DNA of 64,000 bases, from assembly GCF_002080435.1 (NCBI RefSeq), contig NZ_CP020538.1, positions 1,240,001-1,304,000 on the forward strand. The letters are read 5' to 3'. How positions within the stretch are numbered: the first letter of the stretch is position 1; the number at the start of each line of letters is the position of its first letter. The stretch is from Sphingobium herbicidovorans (GTDB lineage Bacteria; Pseudomonadota; Alphaproteobacteria; Sphingomonadales; Sphingomonadaceae). This document shows, piece by piece, positions 24,962-34,368 of the stretch. The notes beneath the pieces were generated by a model. It was not told the DNA's origin. It saw nothing but the letters and a program-made list of their open reading frames with translations, and did no database searches. Made by a program: the position numbers and the translations under genes.

Positions 24962-25525
24962 ATGATTACCCGCATCAGAGAGGTCCGCAAGGCGAAGGGG
25001 CTGACGCTGGAGCAGGTCGCTGCCCTTTGCCAGCCGCCGACCACGGCGCAGACGATCGGCAGGCTGGAAACGGGCACGCGAACCGTATCGGTCAACTGGC
25101 TGAACCGCATAGCAATGGCGCTGGGCGTCGGATCGTCCGAACTGGTGGCGCTGCCGGGGCAAAGCGTCGTGCCGGTCGCCGCGCTGCTGGGCCCGGAAGG
25201 CGCGCGGGCGCCGACCCGCAGCCTGTCCTTTCCGCCGCCGGCGCCTGCCGACGCGATGATCGGGGTGCAGGTGTCGGCCAGCATCGGCGATTATCGCAGC
25301 GGCGACGAAATCTGGTGCCGCCGGATCGGCCCCGATGAATTTACCAGCGCGCTCAACCGCGACATGCTGCTGCCGCGCCATGCCGGGCGCTTCGTGTTCG
25401 GCAGGCTGATCGGCCGCGAAGGCGACAGGCTGCACATCCTGCCGCTGGGCAGCGGCAGCCGCCAGCAGGTAATCAGCGACCCGCCCTGGGGCGCGGTCGC
25501 GGTTCAGTTGGTGAGACAATTATAG
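24962..25525 (+). CDS. XRE-type helix-turn-helix regulator
   Basis: A 187-residue protein with an N-terminal lambda-repressor-like HTH (ITRIREVRKAKGLTLEQVAA, QTIGRLETGTRTVSVNWLNR). The remaining 125 residues have no recognised sensor domain and contain a barrel-like segment (GVQVSASIGDYRSGDEIWCR, GRFVFGRLIGREG). It is divergent from the DUF6456 gene with 97 bases between them, where its operator probably lies. The target genes are unknown. Confidence 0.85.
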   Translation: MITRIREVRKAKGLTLEQVAALCQPPTTAQTIGRLETGTRTVSVNWLNRIAMALGVGSSELVALPGQSVVPVAALLGPEGARAPTRSLSFPPPAPADAMIGVQVSASIGDYRSGDEIWCRRIGPDEFTSALNRDMLLPRHAGRFVFGRLIGREGDRLHILPLGSGSRQQVISDPPWGAVAVQLVRQL

Positions 25526-25583
25526 CCAAGGCGATGCTTCAGCCCTAACTCTCAATTAACCGCGATGTCCTAAGGGAGACGGC

Positions 25584-26756
25584 ATGACGCTGAATGTCCT
25601 TACGCTATCGACGCTCTTTCCGGACATGAGCCGGCCCAATTTCGGGGTGTTCGTCGAGCGCCAAGCCCGCGAGCTAGCCAGCCGCCCCGATGTGACGGTG
25701 ACGGTCATAGCGCCGCTGGGCGTCCCCATCTGGCCGATCGGCCTTTCCAGTCACTATGCCGCCCTCCGCGCCCTGCCGCGCAAGGAAAGATGGCAGGACC
25801 TGACCGTCTATCGCCCGATTTTTTCCACCATTCCCAAGATCGGCGCGCGCATGAACGTGCGCAACATGACGGGGGCCATATTGCCGCTGGTCCGGCATCT
25901 GCACGAACAGCAGCCTTTCGACGTCATCGACGCCAGCTTCTTCTTCCCCGATGGGCCGGTGGCGCAGCGTCTGTCGCGGGCGCTTGGCATTCCCTATTCG
26001 GTCAAGGCGCGCGGCGCGGACATCCATTATTGGGGCAGGCGCAGGGACACGCGCGGCCTGGTCAAGCGAGCTGGGGACGGCGCGTCCGGCCTGCTGGCGG
26101 TATCCAGCGCGATGCGCCGGTCGATGATCAAGATGGGCATGGATGCCGAAAAAATCCGCGTCCATTATACCGGCGTCGATCTGGACCGCTTCGAGATAGC
26201 CGATCGCGCGAGCGCCAAGGAAGCGTTGGGATTTGAAGGGCCGGTGATCCTATGCGTCGGTGCGCTTATCCCGCGCAAGGGCCAGGAATTGCTGGTGCAG
26301 GCGCTTCCCCGCCTGCCGGGCGTCACGCTGCTGTTCGCGGGACAGGGGCAATATCGCCGCGCGCTGGAAAAACAGGCGGAGGAACTGGGCGTCGATCGGC
26401 GCATAGGCTTTCTGGGGTCGGTTCCGCACGACCGGCTGCCGCGCATCTACGCCGCCGCCGATGTCATGGCCCTGCCCTCCTCGTCCGAAGGGCTGGCCAA
26501 TGCCTGGGTCGAATCGCTCGCCTGCGGCACGCCGATCGTCATCACGGATGTAGGCGGAGCGCGCGAACTGCTCGACCGGCCGGAAGCGGGCCATATCGTA
26601 GATCGGGACCCGGACGCCATCGTGACGGCCATCGGCGACATCCTGACGAACCCGCCCGAACGGGAAGCAGTGCGCGACACGGCGCTGCGTTTCACCTGGG
26701 AAGCGAATGGCGACCTGCTGCTCCATCACCTGAAGGGCATCGCGCGGGGCGGTTAA
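25584..26756 (+). CDS. glycosyltransferase family 4 protein
   Basis: A 390-residue GT-B enzyme. The acceptor domain begins LNVLTLSTLFPDMSRPNFGV and includes SVKARGADIHYWGRR; the nucleotide-sugar half contains GALIPRKGQELLVQALPRL, LPSSSEGLANAWVESLACG and PIVITDVGGARELL, the usual EX7E area. It is probably cytoplasmic or peripheral and adds a sugar to a lipid or polysaccharide. Its last four bases overlap the molybdopterin oxidoreductase stop on the opposite strand. A GGGAG site lies before the ATG. Confidence 0.93.
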   Translation: MTLNVLTLSTLFPDMSRPNFGVFVERQARELASRPDVTVTVIAPLGVPIWPIGLSSHYAALRALPRKERWQDLTVYRPIFSTIPKIGARMNVRNMTGAILPLVRHLHEQQPFDVIDASFFFPDGPVAQRLSRALGIPYSVKARGADIHYWGRRRDTRGLVKRAGDGASGLLAVSSAMRRSMIKMGMDAEKIRVHYTGVDLDRFEIADRASAKEALGFEGPVILCVGALIPRKGQELLVQALPRLPGVTLLFAGQGQYRRALEKQAEELGVDRRIGFLGSVPHDRLPRIYAAADVMALPSSSEGLANAWVESLACGTPIVITDVGGARELLDRPEAGHIVDRDPDAIVTAIGDILTNPPEREAVRDTALRFTWEANGDLLLHHLKGIARGG

Positions 26757-28402
26757 AGCAGCAGCCGTGCCTTGCCGTCAGGGGTAAGGAAATGCCCGCC
26801 GTCAAAGGGCAACTCGCCCCAGCGCCATGGCGTCAGTTCATCATAAGCCGGGTTTGAGATCGGCGCATGGCGACGCAGGTTCAGCAGCCTTTCGCCCTCA
26901 TTCCGGTAAGCGGTCAGCCGGGCATGTTCACGATAGATTTCGGCGGGCCGCTCATAGTGAAAGGCGTCATGCCATCCCATCGACCGCGCGACCTGGGTCA
27001 GGCTCCACCAGTCCGGCCTTGCTTCACCGGGCAGGGGGAAAAGGCGGCGTTGGCGGCTGATCAGCCGGTCAGCGCCCGTAATCGTGCCGTCCTTTTCGAT
27101 CCAGACGGGCGAAGGTAGCGCCAGCATGCCCTCAAGCGGCAGGCCCGGCTCAAGCCAAGGCGTCGACAGGATGACAAAGGGCGCCTTGGGCAACGCCGCG
27201 CGCAGCGGGTGGCCCACGGGCGGCAGTCCGCCCAACAGCCATAGCAGCCTGATCCGTCCATCCTCGATCGCTTCCACCAGCGCCGCGCCGGTCAGGCCGG
27301 GCTGCTCCGCCATCCGATGCGCGCCCCAGAAGCGGGCGGCCTGAGCGATGGAGTCGGTTGAAAAGTCCCGATGCGCGGCGAGTTGTCCGCTGTCGCACCC
27401 CACTTCACGCGCGCCCATCGCATTGGGCGAGCGGGCGATGCCGACCGGCGCGGCGCCGGGGGTTCCGATCCAGCCCATCGCCAGATGCAGGTTCAGGATC
27501 GCCTGGGGCAGGCGCTGATCATGCTCCTCGTCCTCGGCCGGACCGTATAGCGTCACTACGCGCCGCGTTGAGGCGAACATATCGTAGAAGGCGCGGACGT
27601 CGGCAGGGGCCAGTCCGCAGCGCCGGCCCACCGACCAGAGATCATGATCGGACCGCAAGCGGGTCCAGAAATCCTCCGACACCGTCACATGGCGCGACAT
27701 AAAATCAGCCGCCAGCAGACCGCTGTCATGGCCGTGCAGCAGCAGGCCAGACAGCAGTGCGGCGGCGCTGCCCGGCGCGATGGGCAGGTGCAGATCCGCC
27801 GCAACTGCCGGCGCATCCTCCCCATCGGTCAGCAGGATGAGCCTGGCATTCCCCTGCTCACGCGCCGTCCGAATGCGATCAACCAGCACCGGATGCCGCA
27901 GCAGCGTGGATGCGCCCACGGCAAGGATCAGGTCGGCCCGTTCCACATCCTCATAGCTTCCGGGCACGACATCTTCACCAAGTCCAGCCCGATAGGCGGC
28001 CTCCATGCCACCATCGCGCCAGCACGGCCCATCGATATGGGCGGAGCCGACAAAGCCCTTCATCAGCTTGTTGGCGACATAATAATCTTCGGTCAGCAGA
28101 TTGCCTGCGACATGCATCGCGACGCTGTCGGGGCCATGCCTGCCGAGAACATCCTTCAGACGCCGGGCGGCGTGACCGATCGCCCGCTGCCAGCTGATCC
28201 GCTGGCCAGCCAGCATCGGGTGAAACAGCCGCCCATCGAGGGGCGCCATCGCGGTGAGCGCATCGCTTTGCGGGCACAGCAGGCCGCCACTGGCCGGATG
28301 CACCGGATCGCCTTCGTAGGACAGGCTGCGTCCTTCGCCCGTCACGGCGCGCACGCCACAGCCGACCGCGCACTGACCGCAAAGCGTTCGGACGATAGCC
28401 AT
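26753..28402 (-). CDS. molybdopterin oxidoreductase lacking the C-terminal domain (NasA-like)
   Basis: A 549-residue protein related to assimilatory nitrate reductase and formate dehydrogenase alpha chains. The N-terminal 4Fe-4S motif is intact (CGQCAVGCGV, then LCPQSDA). A cysteine aligned with the molybdenum-ligand position is in DGPCWRDGG, and GLGEDVVPGSYEDVERADLI is typical NasA. The chain ends at FLTPDGKARLLL, just where the molybdopterin-dinucleotide-binding C-terminal domain should begin; full-length NasA has another 100-200 residues. The 3' end overlaps the convergent glycosyltransferase gene. No nitrite reductase, transporter or cofactor genes are nearby. It is either a true short form or a remnant. 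Confidence 0.82.
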   Translation of the reverse strand: MAIVRTLCGQCAVGCGVRAVTGEGRSLSYEGDPVHPASGGLLCPQSDALTAMAPLDGRLFHPMLAGQRISWQRAIGHAARRLKDVLGRHGPDSVAMHVAGNLLTEDYYVANKLMKGFVGSAHIDGPCWRDGGMEAAYRAGLGEDVVPGSYEDVERADLILAVGASTLLRHPVLVDRIRTAREQGNARLILLTDGEDAPAVAADLHLPIAPGSAAALLSGLLLHGHDSGLLAADFMSRHVTVSEDFWTRLRSDHDLWSVGRRCGLAPADVRAFYDMFASTRRVVTLYGPAEDEEHDQRLPQAILNLHLAMGWIGTPGAAPVGIARSPNAMGAREVGCDSGQLAAHRDFSTDSIAQAARFWGAHRMAEQPGLTGAALVEAIEDGRIRLLWLLGGLPPVGHPLRAALPKAPFVILSTPWLEPGLPLEGMLALPSPVWIEKDGTITGADRLISRQRRLFPLPGEARPDWWSLTQVARSMGWHDAFHYERPAEIYREHARLTAYRNEGERLLNLRRHAPISNPAYDELTPWRWGELPFDGGHFLTPDGKARLLL

Positions 28403-28425
28403 AAGTCTGCGTCAGCCGGGCCGAA

Positions 28426-29172
28426 TCATTTCTGGCACGCGACGATGGCGGCGATGACGGAAAGCGTTTCCTGCGGATCGCGCACGCGCACGGTGTCCAG
28501 GCCAATCTGCTTGGCCGGATAGTCGTTGCCGCCGGGAAAGATCGCGTCGCCGATGAACATCGTGGCGTCCAGCGCAATGCCGCTCGCGTCACGCAGCTTT
28601 TTCAAGCCATAGCCCTTGTCCACCCCTTCCCGCGTGATGTCGATCGACGTTGCGCCGCCCATGTTGATCGACAGGCCCGGCAGGCGTTCACGCAAATCGG
28701 CCTGGATGATGCGGCGCTTGGCGAAGTCCGGGTCCCATCCTTCCTTCGCACGGACCGGCGCCTGCTGTCCCAATGCGGAAAAGGTGATCTGGCTGCCGCG
28801 ATCCTCGATCCGCTCGCCCCATGTTTCCTGGGGAACGAAGCCGGTCGCTTCGAGAGATTCGTCGAAGGCCTTGAAAATCTGCTGCTTTTGCCCGTCATCG
28901 AACAGTTCGGCATAGACCGGCGACCATGCGCCGTCGCGATGCGTATAGAGCTTGGTGCCGGTGGTCGGCATCAGCCACAGCCGCGACAGGTCCGCGCGGG
29001 CCGGAAGGCGGCTGGCGACCTGCTTGTCGAATTGCGGCCAGTCGCCGCCCGAAATCACCGCGACATGGGCGACCGTCAGCAGATCGGCGAGCGCATCGCC
29101 CATGTCCTGTTCAAGAGGCTGCTTGCTTTCCGCCAGCGTTCCGTCGAGATCGAAGGCGATCAACTCTTTCAT
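28426..29172 (-). CDS. HAD-IIB family hydrolase
   Basis: A 248-residue HAD phosphatase. Motif I is AFDLDGTL, motif II VAVISGGDW, motif III K near VDKGYGLKKL, and motif IV FIGDAIFPGGND. The cap region and SGIALDATMFIGDA resemble phosphomannomutase/sucrose-phosphatase relatives of subclass IIB. The likely substrate is a sugar phosphate. It is 23 bases upstream of the molybdoenzyme gene on the same strand and divergent from a kinase-like gene. Confidence 0.88.
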   Translation of the reverse strand: MKELIAFDLDGTLAESKQPLEQDMGDALADLLTVAHVAVISGGDWPQFDKQVASRLPARADLSRLWLMPTTGTKLYTHRDGAWSPVYAELFDDGQKQQIFKAFDESLEATGFVPQETWGERIEDRGSQITFSALGQQAPVRAKEGWDPDFAKRRIIQADLRERLPGLSINMGGATSIDITREGVDKGYGLKKLRDASGIALDATMFIGDAIFPGGNDYPAKQIGLDTVRVRDPQETLSVIAAIVACQK

Positions 29173-29249
29173 GGGGGCAAGCTCCTGGAATCCTTGTCGG
29201 CCGCAGCTACCATCAATTGGCGGATCGGCAAATCCATAGGCCCAAGGAA

Positions 29250-30077
29250 ATGACGCAGCGCATGTTTGATGAGGTAGGAAGCGATTGGACGCTGCTCGGC
29301 CGCGGTAAAAGCTCTCAAGTGTTCAGGATCGGCGGGGGCGAGGTCATCAAGATTTTCCACGATGCCGTGTCCGAAGAGATGATAGCGCGGGAAATGGCTG
29401 CGGCGGGGATGGCGGCATCGCTGCGCCTGCCCACCGCCGCGCCGCGCATCCGCGCGACTGTCGGGGAGAAGCCAGCCCTGATCTACCCGGAGATTATCGG
29501 CCTGTCGGTTGCAGCGGCGATCCGCAGGAAGCCGCTGTCGGCGTCCAGGCTGCTGCGGGACATGGCGAGCCTGCTCCACGCCGTCCATCGCCAGCCCGTG
29601 TCAGGATTGCGCAGCGTCAAGTCCGTGCTGGTGACCGATATCGACTATGGTCCCGCCCCCGATGCCATCAAGCGGGCGGCTATCGAATATCTGCATCGCC
29701 TGCCCGACGCCGGGCAGTTGCTGCATGGCGATTTCCATATCGACAATATTCTGGTCAGCGACGGCGATCTGGTCATCCTCGATTGGGCGAAGGCCGCGAC
29801 CGGCGCGCCAGCCGCCGATGCGGTGCGAAGCGAAATGCTGATGCGCTTTGGCGAGGGGCCTGCCGATCCGGTCACGACATTGTGGCGCGATTGGGCGGCG
29901 CGCTGTCTGAGCAAAGCCTATCACAAGGCAAGCGGCGTCGGCGAGGATGCGTTGCGCCAGTGGCGGCCCGTCGTCGCGCTCGCCTGGTTAAGGGCGCGTC
30001 CGCCCGTCCGCACCGACGCCTTTCACCGCTATCTGAATAAGGCGCTGCGCAGCGCCGGGCTGCCGACGATCAGCTGA
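29250..30077 (+). CDS. aminoglycoside-phosphotransferase-fold kinase-like protein
   Basis: A 275-residue protein of the small-molecule kinase (APH/choline kinase) fold. Seen are a glycine-rich N-lobe (LLGRGKSSQVFRIGGG, EVIKIF with the lysine), the catalytic loop LLHGDFHIDNIL and VILDWAKAATG replacing DFG. Substrate unknown; sugar, aminoglycoside and lipid targets are all possible. The start at MTQRMFDEVG has an adjacent AAGGAA; an ATG at 29262 is an alternative. It converges with the KpsS-like gene, overlapping it by eight bases. Confidence 0.88.
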   Translation: MTQRMFDEVGSDWTLLGRGKSSQVFRIGGGEVIKIFHDAVSEEMIAREMAAAGMAASLRLPTAAPRIRATVGEKPALIYPEIIGLSVAAAIRRKPLSASRLLRDMASLLHAVHRQPVSGLRSVKSVLVTDIDYGPAPDAIKRAAIEYLHRLPDAGQLLHGDFHIDNILVSDGDLVILDWAKAATGAPAADAVRSEMLMRFGEGPADPVTTLWRDWAARCLSKAYHKASGVGEDALRQWRPVVALAWLRARPPVRTDAFHRYLNKALRSAGLPTIS

Positions 30078-31338
30078 CGCTGGCCAGAGCGCCGCGCCTG
30101 ACGCGTACCTGACCTGCCCCTTCCGCAGAGGGCGGCTCCGCACAGAGGCGATCGACCGCATTGCTCACCAGCATCGCAAGGCCCTGATCGCTGAGCAGGC
30201 CCCCGCGTATCAGGCAACGGTCGATCAGCACCCGGCGGAAGGCCGCGTACAGCGTCTGGTCAGGCGCGCCCGGGTCTATCCAGAACTCGTCCAACGTGCC
30301 CTTGTAGACGACGCCCGGCACCTTGTAGACCGCATGGCCCAGCACCAACACCGGCTTGCCCTTGTTGAGCGCCAGCGTGCCCACGGTGCTGTTGACCGTG
30401 ATGACGCCGAGTGAGCGCCCCACCACCTGGGCAATGTCCAGATCAGCCAGATAATAGACGCGATCTGCCACGCCATAACGCGCGGCAAGGCGCCGGGTCA
30501 GCCGCTCCCAAGCGACCAGCCCGGAATCGAGCGGATGGCGCTTCACCAGCAGAGATGTGCCTTCCGGCGCATAGCGGGCAAAGCTCTTTATCACGAAGCG
30601 CAGTGCCGCGCGCATGTTGCCGAAGGGCGAGTGGACACGGATCTGGTAATCGGAATCGAGTTGCAGCGGCAGGGTGAAGAAAGCCTTGTCCTTCACCTTG
30701 TCCCATTCGTCGCGCGAGGCGCGCACGTCGCTCTTGCGCAGCATCAGCTTCTTCAACCATCCGGCGGCCTCCAGCAGGAAGCTGTGCGGCCGGTGGGTGC
30801 GGTAGAAGGGAAAGACCGGCCACATAATCGCCGACGCCAGCCCGTTGCGGGTGGTGTTGACCGCGCGCTGCCGGAAAGTCGATGGAACCTGCGGTTCCCG
30901 CCCGTCTTCAGGCGGCAGATCGCGTGCCTGATCCAGATACCATTGCGGGTCGAGCGGCAGGGTGGAGTTGCCGTTCACGCCATCCTTCTGCAACGTCATG
31001 AAGTCCGGGCGGATATAGCCTTCCTCCAGCACGTGAACGCGCAGGCCGCGCAACCGCGCCATCTTGTGCGCAGACGCATGATAGGGGCGGCAGTCGCCAT
31101 AGAGGATCAGGTCGGTGACGCCATGCTGGACGATGAAATCGTCGAAAAAGAGCGGCCAGTTGCGAAAGGAGCCGCGATAGTCCGTCGCTTCCCCCGGCCA
31201 ATCGACCTTGTCGCCGCCATTGATGTTGATCCGCAGCGCTGCATGCCCCCGCATCCGCAGTGCGTCGGCCAGCATCGCAAAAAACGGTCCGTGGGGGCCC
31301 TGCAGGAAAAGGAAGGTCTTGGTCTGGCTGTCAGCCAT
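30070..31338 (-). CDS. kpsS: capsule polysaccharide biosynthesis protein, KpsS-like
   Basis: A 422-residue protein of the Capsule_synth family. The opening FLFLQGPHGPFFAML, ININGGDKVDWPG and DYRGSFRNWPLFFDDFIVQH are characteristic of KpsS, which with KpsC adds the Kdo linker to lipid-anchored capsule chains. The later GVITVNSTVGTLALNKGKPV is the nucleotide-sugar site. It overlaps the KpsC-like gene by eight bases. The other capsule export genes (kpsMT, kpsDE) are not in the window. Confidence 0.92.
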   Translation of the reverse strand: MADSQTKTFLFLQGPHGPFFAMLADALRMRGHAALRININGGDKVDWPGEATDYRGSFRNWPLFFDDFIVQHGVTDLILYGDCRPYHASAHKMARLRGLRVHVLEEGYIRPDFMTLQKDGVNGNSTLPLDPQWYLDQARDLPPEDGREPQVPSTFRQRAVNTTRNGLASAIMWPVFPFYRTHRPHSFLLEAAGWLKKLMLRKSDVRASRDEWDKVKDKAFFTLPLQLDSDYQIRVHSPFGNMRAALRFVIKSFARYAPEGTSLLVKRHPLDSGLVAWERLTRRLAARYGVADRVYYLADLDIAQVVGRSLGVITVNSTVGTLALNKGKPVLVLGHAVYKVPGVVYKGTLDEFWIDPGAPDQTLYAAFRRVLIDRCLIRGGLLSDQGLAMLVSNAVDRLCAEPPSAEGAGQVRVRRGALASVS

Positions 31339-32928
31339 GAAGATACTCGGCGGACAATGTCATAAATCTTTGCAATTTCCCCTGTAGCGTCCGTAGCCGG
31401 ATGAGCCATGAAGTAGGTGACGTCGATCCGCTGCCCAGACGTTCCACCATGATTTCGGGGCCGCAGGGCAACCGGGTTACCGGGTCCAGATAACGAGGAT
31501 AGAGAATCAAGGCCGCGGCGACAAGCTGGTCAATGGTCAAGCTGCGCCCGCGCCGTCCATTAGGCTCGGCCAGGTCACGCGTCAGGCCCCAGCCTGCATA
31601 GAATGGCATGCCATGCACCGTCACTGGCCGGTCGCGCAGCAGCGCCTCGAACCCGGTGAGTGACGACAGAACATGCACAGCATCCACCGCCTGCACCAGC
31701 GTCATCAACGGCGCGCCGGTGTCCAGGACGTCGGCATGCCGATGCACCACCGCATCGCTCAGATGGCCGCGCCGCAGCCCCGCCTGCACGTCGGGATGAG
31801 GGCGGTAGATGATATGAGCGTCGGGTTCGGCCTGCCGCACCCGCTGCAACAGGTCGAGATTGCCCGCGACCCCCGCCCCGCCCAGCTGCACCGACAGGTC
31901 GTCCTCCACCTGACCGACGACCAATACGGTCCGCCGACCGGGCGGGAGGTCGAACATACGGCCCGCTTCCTGGCCATATTTGGTCACGCCCGACGCCCGT
32001 ATCGCCGCGCGCAGGCGGCGCGCACGTTCGATCAGCGCGGGCGGAAAATCATGGGTCGCGAGCAGGCTTTCCAGATCGCTGGGCCGTGACGCATCATAAT
32101 AGATGCCCTGCCGGTCGATCACCACAGAGCCCGGCGGCGTCAGTGCGGCGCCAAGACCCTTGGAGCGTAGGAAACCATCTTCGACGCGGGCGATCGGAAC
32201 GGCCTTCGCACGGGCTTCTTCCAGCAGATCGGCAGGAACGCGCGAGGGCCAGACCGCCAGCGATCCCCCTGCCCGCCTTGCCCGTCGCAATGCCGCTGGA
32301 GCGGAAAGGAAGGGGGCGAGCGGTCCCCGTCCCACAGGAACCGCCGCATCGCCTCCCGCTTCCAGAGCGCCATGCCGCTGGCGGCGGCGATGTCGCGATT
32401 GCCGTCGAGATGCCTTCGCCAGTCGGCAAGTTGCCGCACAGCATCCTCAGCGCTGGCGACCGCACCGTTGAAACAGTCGCGATAGGTTGCCGCCGCGATC
32501 GCCTGCCTTGCTGCATCGCGCAGCCGTTCCGGCGCAATCACGGTCCCGTCAGGACCATGCACCGGCACGCCCAGCAGGCCGCCAATAATCGCCAGCTCGT
32601 CCTCCACAGGGGCGTGCACCGAGCGCGCCTGCGCCAGCAGGCTCCACGGATCGACAGGTCTGGAAGGCTCGCGCGCGGGAAGGATTGCGATTTCCGCAGG
32701 GCCCAGCCCCTGACCATCGAACGGGCAGCCAGCACGTGCGACCAGTTTCACGCCGTCGCGCCGATGGCCCCAGAATGTTCCGCCAACACGCGCCTGCGCG
32801 ATCTGATCGAGCAGGCTGTCGGGCACTGCCAACGCATCATGGACGGCGTCGTTGACGATGCTGACTGCCGCAACGGTCCGCGCTATCCCGGGAAAGGGCG
32901 GCGAACGCAGAAAGGGTCGCGCCTTCAT
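31331..32928 (-). pseudogene. kpsC: KpsC-like capsule biosynthesis gene, frameshifted in a G run
   Basis: The two halves of one KpsC-like Kdo transferase lie in different frames. The 5' frame runs from MKARPFLRSPP to MRRFLWDGD near 32328; the 3' frame continues with GPLAPFLSAPAALRRARRAG, VEDGFLRSKGLG, AHIIYRPHPDV and VLSSLTGFEALL to the stop at 31331. They join if the run of four C (four G on the coding strand) at 32325-32328 had five. The span is 1598 bases, and one more gives 1599, exactly 533 codons, so a single missing base explains everything. It may be a sequencing error or a phase-variation-like change. The product would be 532 residues, shorter than the two-module E. coli KpsC. Confidence 0.85.
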
Positions 32929-33018
32929 CCTATGAAGGCCGCATCGCGCGCAGCGGAAAAGTTATGGCGTAAACTCATAACATGCACAGGAATTTCATGA
33001 TCGTCCCCCGGAACGACG

Positions 33019-34317
33019 TCAAGCGAAGGCGCAAGCCGTCACATCGTCCAGCAGCCGGGTGATGACGTCGAAATAGTCCGACCAGCGCGGCGCGCGCCAA
33101 TCGCCGATGCGCGCCATCTGGGCGGCACGCTCCGGCGAATCCGGCTGGCGATAGGCATCGATCATCCGCATCCAGCCGAGCCCGTCGAGCGGGTCGAGAT
33201 AGTCCGGCGCCGCTCCGCCCACTTCCCGGTGCGCGACGATATCGCTGCAGATCACCGGCACGCCAACCGACAGCGCCTCGATCACCGGGATACCGAAGCC
33301 CTCCTCGAAAGACGGCATCAGCATCGCCCGCGCCCCCGCGACCAGCGCATGCATTTCCGTATCGGGCACGCTGCCCGCCTCGATCACATGGCCGCGCAAT
33401 ATCTCCGCGCGCTCCAGCATGTCGACGACATTCTCATTTTCCCAGCCGCGCCGACCGATCAACACCAGCACCGGCGCACCGTCCCCCAGCCGCTCCACCA
33501 GCCGCCGCCAGACGTTCAGCAGCAGCAGGTGATTTTTGCGCGGCTCGATGGTCGAGATATAGACGAAATAGGGCCGCGTCGGCACGGCATGGCTCTCGCC
33601 GCCAAAAAGGTCGGGCGGGTCCGCGCCGAAATGAGCGACGCAAAGCTGCCTGCCCTCCAGCCCGCGCGTCATGTGCGGGGCGAGCGCGTCGATGGTCGCC
33701 TGGCTGTTGCCGATAATGCCGTGGGCGAAGCGATCGATCGTCCGCACCCGGCGCAGATGCTCCTCCGCCCCCTGCGGCCGTGCGAATTCAGGGTGAGTGA
33801 GCGGGATGACATCATGCACCAGCGTCACGAAACGCGCGCCTTCCGCGCGCAGGATCGCGCCGACCTGATCGGGATCGTCCAGATGGTGGGGCGACACCTG
33901 CAAATAGACGCGTGGCCGGGTGGCGCGCGGCACCGGGCGCGGACGCAGCGCGATCAGGTGCTTGATGACCGCCGCCCTGCTCGCCGCCTCATCCTTGGCA
34001 GTGCTGTTACGCCACCGCGCCGCCGTGAAGGCCAGGAACTGGCGCACGGCGGCCTCGTTCAGCCGCCCATAATAGCCCCCCGCCGGATGCACGGCGGCAA
34101 AGGCGAGCCTGTCGGGCATCCGTTCCAGCAATTCGCGCGCATAGACATATTCGACCCGGTCGATGCCGGTCGGCGCGGCATGGAAACTGCGCGACAGCAG
34201 GCGCGAGATGTCAAGGATGACCTCCGCCCGTCCCTCGGCGGCGGAGAAATATTGGCGCGCGGGCTTGGACCGCAGCGCCAGCCGTGCGCCGGGCGCCTTG
34301 AACGGCTTCAGCGCCAT
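33019..34317 (-). CDS. glycosyltransferase family 1/4 protein
   Basis: A 432-residue GT-B glycosyltransferase. The first half includes SFHAAPTGIDRVEYVYAREL and FVTLVHDVIPLTHPEFARP; the second has VYISTIEPRKNHLLLLNVWR and SFEEGFGIPVIEALSVGVPV, with the EX7E pair. It is the probable start of the minus-strand set GT, kpsC-like, kpsS-like, preceded by the HIT gene after a 51-base gap, and so may build a capsule or related surface glycan. Donor sugar unknown. Confidence 0.93.
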   Translation of the reverse strand: MALKPFKAPGARLALRSKPARQYFSAAEGRAEVILDISRLLSRSFHAAPTGIDRVEYVYARELLERMPDRLAFAAVHPAGGYYGRLNEAAVRQFLAFTAARWRNSTAKDEAASRAAVIKHLIALRPRPVPRATRPRVYLQVSPHHLDDPDQVGAILRAEGARFVTLVHDVIPLTHPEFARPQGAEEHLRRVRTIDRFAHGIIGNSQATIDALAPHMTRGLEGRQLCVAHFGADPPDLFGGESHAVPTRPYFVYISTIEPRKNHLLLLNVWRRLVERLGDGAPVLVLIGRRGWENENVVDMLERAEILRGHVIEAGSVPDTEMHALVAGARAMLMPSFEEGFGIPVIEALSVGVPVICSDIVAHREVGGAAPDYLDPLDGLGWMRMIDAYRQPDSPERAAQMARIGDWRAPRWSDYFDVITRLLDDVTACAFA

Positions 34318-34368
34318 GTCAAAGCCCGTGCGTTCGCAACTGACCGGTCATGGACTGAAGCAAACAGA

